The position numbers were made by a program, and so were the translations under genes. Shown here in pieces: positions 1 through 6,861 of a stretch of 64,000 bases of DNA. The DNA lies in NCBI GenBank assembly GCA_024642525.1, contig JAHEAX010000059.1:310001-374000 (forward strand), written 5' to 3'. Numbering within the stretch: position 1 is the stretch's first letter; each line of letters opens with the position of its first letter. The notes beneath the pieces are model-generated. The model made no database searches. It saw only the letters and a list, made by a program, of their open reading frames with translations, and was not told where the DNA came from. Source of the DNA: Erythrobacteraceae bacterium (GTDB lineage Bacteria; Pseudomonadota; Alphaproteobacteria; Sphingomonadales; Sphingomonadaceae).

Positions 1-52
1 TGTGAAAGTGTTAAACCCTGTCTTAACCCTCCTGCCCCTAGAATTATTCCCG

Positions 53-361
53 ATGTTGTATGAAAACGGCGCTCTTGATGCCACTTTGGCAGCTGCGGCA
101 GGCGATGACACCGCCTTGCTGGCAGAATTGCGTTCGGCCTTTGTCGAGAGCCTGGAACGACAGATCGACTTGCTGAAACGTTCCAGATGCGATGGAAACT
201 GGAACGTTGCGGCCATGCGGCTGAAGGGCCTTGCAGCCAGTTTCCATGCCAGCGGATTGATAGAGCTTGCCGACGACGCGATTGCATCAGCTCCGGGCGA
301 GCCAACGGTCATTCGCAAGATCGAGAAATTTCTCACCGATTTTACCGTCGAAACCCGCTAG
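53..361 (+). CDS. Hpt-domain-like protein lacking the phospho-accepting histidine
   Basis: A 102 aa all-helical protein resembling a histidine phosphotransfer (Hpt) domain. The Hpt signature A-H-x-L-K-G is present as AMRLKG around residues 54-59, so Met55 sits where the phosphorylated His should be. LKG, the small residues after it and the following helix are kept. A GTG at position 2 extends the frame, but the extra 17 residues do not look like an Hpt N-terminus, so ATG at 53 is preferred; the start is uncertain because the window begins here. It could act as a docking or decoy module rather than a phosphate carrier (inference). The genes downstream on the same strand include a kinase-like protein that also lacks its His. 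Confidence 0.6.
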   Translation: MLYENGALDATLAAAAGDDTALLAELRSAFVESLERQIDLLKRSRCDGNWNVAAMRLKGLAASFHASGLIELADDAIASAPGEPTVIRKIEKFLTDFTVETR

Positions 362-443
362 ACAGAGCAGCGCCCGCTGCTGACCGCTTGGCACCGGGCC
401 AGCCAAGCCTTACAGCCGCAACTCCACTTGAAGGAGCCTGCGT

Positions 444-1658
444 GTGAGGGTCGCACTATTATCGACCATTGAATCCCTGTCCGACACTGGCGGCGATCCC
501 GCCGCATTCCTGCCAATTGCCGGGCGCACGATTGTCCAGCACCAGCTGGAATGCGCCTTGGCTTTAGGGTGCGAGCGTATCGCCTGCCATGCAATCGGTC
601 TGCCACAGGAACTTGTGGCCTTGCAGCACGTGGCGGAAGATGCAGGCGCGCAGTTCCATGTCATCAATGGTAACCGTTCGCTGTCAGGACTGGTGCGGGC
701 AGCCGACGAACTTCTGGTATTTGCAGATAGTCTGCTGGCGGATCAATCACTTGCAGCCAAGTTGATTGGCGATCATCCTTGTGTTCTTGCGCTGCCTGCC
801 GATGAAGGCGTTGCCGCAGGATATGAGCGGATTGACCGCGACCATGCCTGGGCCGGCCTTTTCCTGGTGCGCGGTTCGGCAGTCGAACGTCTGGCTGATC
901 TTTCCGCTGATGCCGACCCGGTGCCGAGCCTGCTGCGAATTGCGCTGCAATCGGGAACGACCATCAAGATGATGCCGAAAAATACGCTGGCGGGCCATGA
1001 ATGGGGCCTCGTTCATTCACCGGAAGACGCAGCGGCGATGGAAGCATCCTGGCTCGACCGGTTTACCAAGGTCGCACCTGTTTATGCGCCCGCTCTGACC
1101 TTGTCTGACAGGCTTGCAGTCAGGCTTGCCTCGCGCCCCGAAGGCGCGCCAGTGGGCAGCAGGGGCATGATGGTGGGCGCGGCGGGCCTCGCTATGCTCG
1201 CAGGTGCGGCAGGATGGTATCTTGGACCCGTAGCCGGTTTTGCGCTTCTTTCCGTCTCCGGAATTGCCGCAAGGATCGGCAAGACGCTTTGCTCTGTCGA
1301 AGCGATCGGGCGGAGCGTCATCAACGCTCCTGCGGCAAAGAAGCGAGTTTATTGGGGAGGAGCGCTGGACCTCATCTCGGATCTGGCTCTGGTCGGGATA
1401 AGCTGGCTTGCAAGCCCCGGTTTCGAGCGGATTTCTGTGTTGGTGGCCATTCTCAGTCTGATCCTGATTTGCAGGTTGGCAGAAAAATTGCCGCTGCGGG
1501 GCTGGAAAATATTACTGGCAGACCGCCCGTTAATGTTGATTTTGCTGGCTTCGGGGACATTTTACGGCGAATTAGTCATGACAATACAGGTGCTTAGCCT
1601 GATTTCACTCGCCGCCATAGTGCTCGATACAATGCGATCTGGGCTAACGCGGGCTTAA
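444..1658 (+). CDS. Fused nucleotidyltransferase-like / CDP-alcohol phosphotransferase-like membrane protein, motifs degenerate
   Basis: 404 aa. Residues 1-200 look like a sugar-phosphate nucleotidyltransferase fold: FLPIAGRTI followed by a hydrophobic helix matches the usual LPVAGRP block, but the N-terminal glycine-rich NTP loop (GxGTR) is missing. Residues 240-395 hold about four to five membrane segments. The CDP-alcohol phosphotransferase motif DxxDGxxAR...GxxxDxxxD is half preserved: L269, S272, G273, A276, R277, then G305, D309 and D313. The first two metal-binding Asp are lost, and R-to-G spacing is 27 rather than 8. The architecture resembles archaeal-type inositol-phosphate cytidylyltransferase/phosphotransferase fusions, but activity is doubtful. 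Starts 82 bp after the Hpt-like gene and 25 bp before the next gene. Confidence 0.55.
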   Translation: MRVALLSTIESLSDTGGDPAAFLPIAGRTIVQHQLECALALGCERIACHAIGLPQELVALQHVAEDAGAQFHVINGNRSLSGLVRAADELLVFADSLLADQSLAAKLIGDHPCVLALPADEGVAAGYERIDRDHAWAGLFLVRGSAVERLADLSADADPVPSLLRIALQSGTTIKMMPKNTLAGHEWGLVHSPEDAAAMEASWLDRFTKVAPVYAPALTLSDRLAVRLASRPEGAPVGSRGMMVGAAGLAMLAGAAGWYLGPVAGFALLSVSGIAARIGKTLCSVEAIGRSVINAPAAKKRVYWGGALDLISDLALVGISWLASPGFERISVLVAILSLILICRLAEKLPLRGWKILLADRPLMLILLASGTFYGELVMTIQVLSLISLAAIVLDTMRSGLTRA

Positions 1659-1662
1659 CCAT
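1644..1662 (+). promoter_or_regulatory. CtrA-like binding box
   Basis: CTAA-N7-TTAACCAT, one mismatch from the CtrA full-site consensus TTAA-N7-TTAAC, and containing the TTAACCAT form intact. It overlaps the 3' end of the preceding gene (stop at 1656-1658) and lies about 22 bp before the ATG at 1684, so it could control the 1684 and 2650 genes. A similar box precedes the tad operon at 41.13 kb. Assignment is by consensus only. Confidence 0.45.
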
Positions 1663-1683
1663 GCATCTGTATGGGAATATGCC

Positions 1684-2646
1684 ATGATCGAGAGCGGTGT
1701 ATCCCTGCTACCCCAAGCGCTTGCCGAAAGCGCCCTGTGCGATGACCTCGCGCATGGTGATGTCGTGCTTGGAACAATCGGGCCGGTCATGGGCCATCTG
1801 CTGGCCAATCAGGACCAGTCGCTGTTCAGCGATGAAGTGGTGGCACGGGTGCGCGGCATGGTTTCCCATGTCGCGATGCAATTGCTGGTGGCGCAGGCCG
1901 AAGCTGCTGGCGAGGCTGAACCTTATGCCTTTGCCGAAGGCCGGCGGGACGCGTTGGCCTCAGCATTGGCCGTGTTTCAGCCGCTGCTGACCCATTGCCA
2001 TGCGCTGGCGCTGGAATGGCAGCTTGCTATCCGCCTGGAAGCGCGCAATTCGATCGACCCAGTCCTTTCACCGCTGTTACAGGCGTTGATCGCATCGGAC
2101 GAAACAGAAACTGCCAGTGCAGCAATGGCGGCGCTGACAGCGCAGGCACGTTTCATCCAGCAGCAGCGCCGGATGGAATTGCCGCTTTATGAACTTCCAG
2201 GTGACCTGTTCCACAACGCCTTGCTGATCTGGGCAAATTGCGCCGAGGAAGATGCGGCTGCGACGGTGAAAAGGGCGCAGGCGGGTCTCCGCGCGTCATT
2301 TGATGAAAGCGCATCGCGTTCGGGTTTGCTTGCACGGTTGATTGCAGCAATGGGCAAGGGCGCAATGGCGGCCATGTCCATCCACCATGCCGGTCTGGCA
2401 ATTTTCCTCACCGCTCTGGCCATCGCATCCAGCCAGGACCGCGACATCGTTGCGATTTCGACCAATGAACGGCAGTTGGCGCGCCTTGCGCTTTCCATGC
2501 GGGCGGCAGGCGTGAAGGCGAAGGATCTGGAAGAACAATTCCTGTTCATCCACCCGGACGCATGCTTGCCATCCGGTGTGGAAGGCCTGAGCGCAGAGCG
2601 CGCGGCCAATCTTCTGGCTGCCAGCCGCCGGAATACGGCAGGCTAA
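1684..2646 (+). CDS. Conserved hypothetical protein, helical, 320 aa
   Basis: I do not recognise a family. The protein is Ala/Leu-rich and appears almost entirely alpha-helical, with no clear signal peptide, membrane span or catalytic motif. A mid-region segment around residues 155-170 is rich in Gln and Arg. A helix near residues 225-250, rich in Ala and Met, is hydrophobic but interrupted by His and Lys. Codon use looks like that of the neighbours. It is preceded by a CtrA-like box and followed after 3 bp by the kinase-like gene, so the two are almost certainly one operon. A DUF2336-like or HEAT-like helical scaffold is conceivable but not shown. The operon suggests a regulatory or partner role with the His-less kinase (inference). 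Confidence 0.6.
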   Translation: MIESGVSLLPQALAESALCDDLAHGDVVLGTIGPVMGHLLANQDQSLFSDEVVARVRGMVSHVAMQLLVAQAEAAGEAEPYAFAEGRRDALASALAVFQPLLTHCHALALEWQLAIRLEARNSIDPVLSPLLQALIASDETETASAAMAALTAQARFIQQQRRMELPLYELPGDLFHNALLIWANCAEEDAAATVKRAQAGLRASFDESASRSGLLARLIAAMGKGAMAAMSIHHAGLAIFLTALAIASSQDRDIVAISTNERQLARLALSMRAAGVKAKDLEEQFLFIHPDACLPSGVEGLSAERAANLLAASRRNTAG

Positions 2647-2649
2647 GCG

Positions 2650-4059
2650 ATGAACGCCGCCACACCTTCCTATCTCGCCCGGGCGCGCACCGATGCGGAT
2701 GACTGCCTGATCGAGGCGGATGAACCGCTGGCTGGCCTGCAGCAACGCTGCGGCGGGACATTACCGGGCAAGATTGCTATTCCCGAACTTCTCGCCCTGG
2801 TGCGTAAGACCCGCCAATATGGTCTGCGCCTTGCGCGCATGGTCCATGCTGTTGACGGTGATGAACTGATCAAGGCGTGGGTGGAAATCGCGCCTGACGT
2901 TGGCCCTGACAATGGCGATGCTGATCCAGAAGGTGGCGGGCAAGGCGGATGCAGCATCCAGCTGGCCAATTGGCAAACATCACCTTTACCGGGCGACGAT
3001 CAGGAACTGGCCGTTGCCCGCCAGCTGGAAATAGACCGCGCCGTGGCCGAATTGACAGCGCGTCTGGACCCGCGCCAGCAGGTATTGACTGCTGAAAGCA
3101 CGGCAGCAGATCTGGCAGAATTGACCCACCAGATGCGCTCTGGTCTGGGGCGGCCATGGACTGATTTCGTCTCCTTCCCCGGCAACAGTCATGAACAGCC
3201 GATGCACTGGCGTTTGCTGGATGGTGCAGAATGCATCGTTGAAGGTTCTGACCGCAAATGGAAAGCCGTTCTGGTCCCTCTCGGACAGCCAGAGGCAGGT
3301 AGTGCAGGGTTCGAACTTTATCTGGTGGCACAATCGCCCTTCATCGCGGCAATCGGTCCGCGCCTTGTTGCTGGCGAGCCGGTGCTGGGCAATTCGCTGG
3401 GCAGCGAATTGTCGCCCGTGCTGCGCCAGCCGATCGCTCGCATTATTGCAAATGCCGAAACGATCAGGACCAAGCTGGCCGGCCCCTTGGCACAGGAATA
3501 TAGCGATTACGCCGCCGACATTGCCTCTGCCGGACAGCATTTGCTGGCGCTGATTGATGATCTGTCTGACCTTGAGGTGGTAGAAGCGGAGAATTTCACC
3601 ACTGCGCCAGACCATATCGACGTTGCCGATGTGGCAAAGCGCGCAGCAGGCATCCTTGGTGTGCGTGCGCAGGAACGCCGCATTGAACTCGTCCCGCCAG
3701 CGCCTGAAGCACCAATTGCGGCGACGGCGGAATTTCGCCGTGTTTTGCAGGTTCTGCTGAATCTGGTCGGCAATGCCATCCGCTATTCACCAGAAGGATC
3801 GCGGGTGAAGATCGAACTCGCGCGGGCAGGGGCTATGGTCCGGGTCACCGTTGCCGATGAAGGCCCCGGACTGTCGCCGGACCAACAACTTGCCGTGTTC
3901 GAGAAATTTGAACGCCTTGGCCGCAGCGGCGATGGCGGGTCAGGTCTGGGCCTGTATATCTCGCGCCGCATCGCGCGGGCGATGGGCGGCGATCTCACAG
4001 TTGAAAGCAGCCTTGGTTCAGGCGCACGCTTTACGCTGGAAATTCCGGGCGCCGAATAA
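2650..4059 (+). CDS. Histidine-kinase-like protein with H-box His replaced by Pro
   Basis: 469 aa, no transmembrane segment, so probably cytoplasmic. Residues 1-240 form an unassigned N-terminal region. A dimerisation/H-box helix pair follows at about 250-310: the usual S-H-E-L-R-x-P reads SPVLRQP (residues 255-261), so Pro256 replaces the phosphorylated His. The ATPase domain is intact: N-box NLVGNAIRYSP (371-381), G1 DEGPG (403-407), F-box FEKF (417-420), G2 GSGLGL (430-435). This combination recalls atypical kinases such as Caulobacter DivL, which also lacks the His, but orthology is not implied. Starts 3 bp after the 1684 gene. Its stop codon lies in the loop of a 12 bp hairpin. Confidence 0.8.
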   Translation: MNAATPSYLARARTDADDCLIEADEPLAGLQQRCGGTLPGKIAIPELLALVRKTRQYGLRLARMVHAVDGDELIKAWVEIAPDVGPDNGDADPEGGGQGGCSIQLANWQTSPLPGDDQELAVARQLEIDRAVAELTARLDPRQQVLTAESTAADLAELTHQMRSGLGRPWTDFVSFPGNSHEQPMHWRLLDGAECIVEGSDRKWKAVLVPLGQPEAGSAGFELYLVAQSPFIAAIGPRLVAGEPVLGNSLGSELSPVLRQPIARIIANAETIRTKLAGPLAQEYSDYAADIASAGQHLLALIDDLSDLEVVEAENFTTAPDHIDVADVAKRAAGILGVRAQERRIELVPPAPEAPIAATAEFRRVLQVLLNLVGNAIRYSPEGSRVKIELARAGAMVRVTVADEGPGLSPDQQLAVFEKFERLGRSGDGGSGLGLYISRRIARAMGGDLTVESSLGSGARFTLEIPGAE

Positions 4060-4071
4060 TTCGGCGCCCGG
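4045..4071. terminator. Hairpin terminator between convergent kinase-like gene and gltA
   Basis: Perfect 12 bp inverted repeat CCGGGCGCCGAA / TTCGGCGCCCGG with a 3 nt loop TAA at 4057-4059, which is the stop codon of the upstream gene. No T-run follows on either strand, so it may be a bidirectional or Rho-assisted terminator or an mRNA 3' end stabiliser. Confidence 0.6.
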
Positions 4072-4097
4072 CGTAATCCTGTTGCCTCGCGGCAATA

Positions 4098-5384
4098 TTA
4101 CCGCTGGCCGACAGGCACGTAATCGCGCTGTGTCGGGCCAGTGTAAAGCTGGCGGGGACGGCCGATCTTCTGGCCGGGATCGGAAATCATTTCGTTCCAC
4201 TGGGCAACCCAACCCACCGTACGTGCCAGCGCGAACAATGCGGTGAACATGGTGGTCGGGAAACCGATGGCCGACAGAATAACGCCCGAATAAAAATCGA
4301 CGTTCGGGAACAGCTTCTTTTCAACGAAATACGGATCGTTCAGAGCCATTTCTTCAAGCCGCAGCGCGGTTTCAAAAACCGGATCGGTAACCTTCAGCGC
4401 GTCGAACACTTCGCGCACGGTCTTCTGCATCACGGTCGCGCGTGGATCGTAGTTCTTGTACACGCGGTGGCCGAAGCCCATCAGGCGGAACGGATCATTC
4501 TTGTCCTTGGCGCGCTCGATATAGTGCGGAATACGGTCAGGCGTGCCGATTTCGCGGAGCATGTTGAGCGCTGCTTCGTTTGCGCCGCCGTGGGCAGGGC
4601 CCCAAAGGCAGGCAATGCCGGCTGCGATACAGGCAAACGGGTTTGCGCCCGAAGAACCGGCAAGGCGGACAGTCGAGGTCGAAGCGTTCTGTTCATGGTC
4701 GGCATGGAGGATGAAAATCCGGTCCATTGCCTTCTCGACAGCCGGGATCACTTCGTATTCTTCAGCCGGTACGCCGAAGGTCATGCGCAGGAAATTACCG
4801 GTATAGGACAGCGAATTGTCCGGGTGCATGAATGGCTGGCCGATGGAATATTTATACGCATTGGCCGCAATGGTGGGCATTTTGGCGATCAGGCGATGCG
4901 ATGAAATCTTCCGGTGGTCAGGGTCCGAAATATCGGTGCTGTCATGGTAGAATGCCGACAAGGCACCAACCACGCCGCACATGATGGCCATGGGGTGCGC
5001 GTCACGGCGGAAGCCCTGATAGAACTGGCGCAGCTGATCATGCAGCATGGTGTGGCGCGTGATGGTCCAGGTGAAGTCGTCCAGTTCTTCCTGGGTTGGC
5101 AATTCGCCATTCAGCAGCAGGTGGCTGACTTCCATGAAGCTGGAATGTTCGGCCAGCTGGCCAATGGGGTAACCGCGGTGCAGCAATACGCCTTCTTCAC
5201 CGTCGATATACGTCAGCGCGCTTTCGCACGATGCGGTGGAGGTGAAGCCCGGATCAAAGGTGAAAGCGCCACTTTGTGCATAGAGCTTGCGGATATCCAC
5301 CACATCGGGGCCGCAGCTTCCCTGCAGCACAGGGAAATCCAGTGCTTGCCCACCAAGTTCCAGTTTTGCCTGTTTATCCGCCAA
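4098..5384 (-). CDS. gltA: Citrate synthase
   Basis: 428 aa, full length for the type II (hexameric, NADH-regulated) citrate synthase of Proteobacteria. It condenses acetyl-CoA and oxaloacetate to citrate, the entry step of the TCA cycle. Visible signatures are [24 protein letters not shown] with an active-site His, [15 protein letters not shown] with the second His, and the C-terminal RPRQLYTGP. The start at [12 protein letters not shown] is preceded by a good purine-rich ribosome site (AAGGAG, + strand 5391-5396). It lies 21 bp downstream of gltX on the same strand, so the two are probably cotranscribed, linking glutamate charging to carbon flow. Confidence 0.97.
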   Translation of the reverse strand: MADKQAKLELGGQALDFPVLQGSCGPDVVDIRKLYAQSGAFTFDPGFTSTASCESALTYIDGEEGVLLHRGYPIGQLAEHSSFMEVSHLLLNGELPTQEELDDFTWTITRHTMLHDQLRQFYQGFRRDAHPMAIMCGVVGALSAFYHDSTDISDPDHRKISSHRLIAKMPTIAANAYKYSIGQPFMHPDNSLSYTGNFLRMTFGVPAEEYEVIPAVEKAMDRIFILHADHEQNASTSTVRLAGSSGANPFACIAAGIACLWGPAHGGANEAALNMLREIGTPDRIPHYIERAKDKNDPFRLMGFGHRVYKNYDPRATVMQKTVREVFDALKVTDPVFETALRLEEMALNDPYFVEKKLFPNVDFYSGVILSAIGFPTTMFTALFALARTVGWVAQWNEMISDPGQKIGRPRQLYTGPTQRDYVPVGQR

Positions 5385-5405
5385 AGTATTTCTCCTTAAT
5401 TGAGT

Positions 5406-6833
5406 TTAGGCCTGACCAGAGGGAGCGGCCTGCGCGTCAATCCGCGCAATCGCCTCTTCCCGTCCCAGCAGGACCAGAACATCGAAAATTCCGGGTGAGG
5501 TTGTCGTCCCGGTCAACGCTGCACGCATGGGCTGCGCCAGCTTGCCAAGACCCAGTTCGAGACCCTCAGCCATTTCCTTCAGACTGGCCTCCAGGGCTTC
5601 TGTTGTCCAGTCATTTTCCTGCTTCAAACGCGCAGAAATCTGGGCCAGAAGTTGCCTTGCATCATCGTCGATCAGGCCGGCTGCTTTTTCCGTCATTTCC
5701 AGCGGACGGGTTTTGAACAGGAATGCGGCACCTTCGGCCAGCTCGTTCATGGATTTCGCGCGAGTTTTCAGGACCGGCATCGCCTGCGTCAGCAGATCAA
5801 TGCTGTTTTGCTGCGACAATGTCTCTGCAACCAGTTTCGCCAGCCGCGCATCATCTGCTTCACGAATATAATGGCCGTTGAGGTTCTGCAGCTTTTTCAG
5901 GTCAAAACGCGACGGGCTTTTGCCAACACCGTCAAGATCGAACAGCTTGATTGCTTCCTCGCGCGAGATTTCTTCGCGGTCACCATGGCCCCAGCCGAGC
6001 CGGAGGAGGTAATTGAACAGCGCTTCGGGCAAAATGCCCATTTCGTCGCGATAGGCTTCCACACCCAGCGCGCCGTGCCGCTTCGACAGCTTTGCACCGT
6101 CTGCACCGTGGATCAGCGGGATATGCGCGTAGACAGGCTCTGCCCAACCACCTTCGATGGCCTGCATCGCACGGTAGATCGGCAGCTGGCGGAAGGCGTT
6201 ATTGAGATGGTCATCGCCGCGGATGATATGGGTGACACCCATGTCATGGTCGTCGACCACAACGGCCAGCATATATGTCGGGGTGCCATCGGCGCGCAGC
6301 AGGATGTAATCGTCGATTTCCTGGTCGCGCACGGTCACCTTGCCCTGGACCAGATCATCGATGGTGGTTTCACCATCCTGCGGCGTTTTCAGGCGGACGG
6401 TAAACGGCGCGCCCTCAGGAGCTTCTTCAGGGGCGCGGTCGCGCCAGCGGCCGTCATAGCGCAGTGGCTGCTTGGCAGCGCGCTGCGCTGCACGCATTTC
6501 CTCAAGTTCTTCCGTCGTGGCATAGCAGCGATAGGCATGGCCATTTTCCAGAAGGATATTGGCGACCTGTGCATGGCGATCTGCCTGCTTCGACTGGAAA
6601 ACCGGCGTGTCGTCATAGTCGAGGCCGAGCCAGTCCAGCCCGTCCAGAATCGCGTCGATTGCTTCCTGGGTCGAGCGTTTGTGGTCGGTATCTTCGATGC
6701 GAAGAAGGGCCTTGCCGCCGTGGTGACGTGCAAAAAGCCAGTTGAACAGGGCAGTGCGTGCCCCGCCAATGTGCAGGAAACCCGTAGGCGAAGGGGCAAA
6801 GCGGGTAACAACCGTGCCACTATTGCTTGCCAT
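5406..6833 (-). CDS. gltX: Glutamyl-tRNA synthetase
   Basis: 475 aa class I aminoacyl-tRNA synthetase that charges tRNA-Glu (and, in many alphaproteobacteria, also tRNA-Gln for later amidation). Residues 7-20 give RFAPSPTGFLHIGG with the HIGH motif as HIGG, and KLSKRHG is the KMSKS loop. The open frame extends 44 codons further upstream, but those residues do not resemble the family and would overlap comEC; MASNSGTVVTRFAPSPTG is the natural N-terminus. Divergent from comEC with only 28 bp between starts; upstream of gltA. Confidence 0.97.
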   Translation of the reverse strand: MASNSGTVVTRFAPSPTGFLHIGGARTALFNWLFARHHGGKALLRIEDTDHKRSTQEAIDAILDGLDWLGLDYDDTPVFQSKQADRHAQVANILLENGHAYRCYATTEELEEMRAAQRAAKQPLRYDGRWRDRAPEEAPEGAPFTVRLKTPQDGETTIDDLVQGKVTVRDQEIDDYILLRADGTPTYMLAVVVDDHDMGVTHIIRGDDHLNNAFRQLPIYRAMQAIEGGWAEPVYAHIPLIHGADGAKLSKRHGALGVEAYRDEMGILPEALFNYLLRLGWGHGDREEISREEAIKLFDLDGVGKSPSRFDLKKLQNLNGHYIREADDARLAKLVAETLSQQNSIDLLTQAMPVLKTRAKSMNELAEGAAFLFKTRPLEMTEKAAGLIDDDARQLLAQISARLKQENDWTTEALEASLKEMAEGLELGLGKLAQPMRAALTGTTTSPGIFDVLVLLGREEAIARIDAQAAPSGQA

Positions 6834-6861
6834 ACGAACGTGCTTCCTTTTCAATACGATA

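Noticed and set aside
11-27. TTAA-N8-TTAAC upstream of the Hpt-like gene as a CtrA site
   Set aside because: Spacing is 8 instead of 7, and the window starts just before it; too weak to call.
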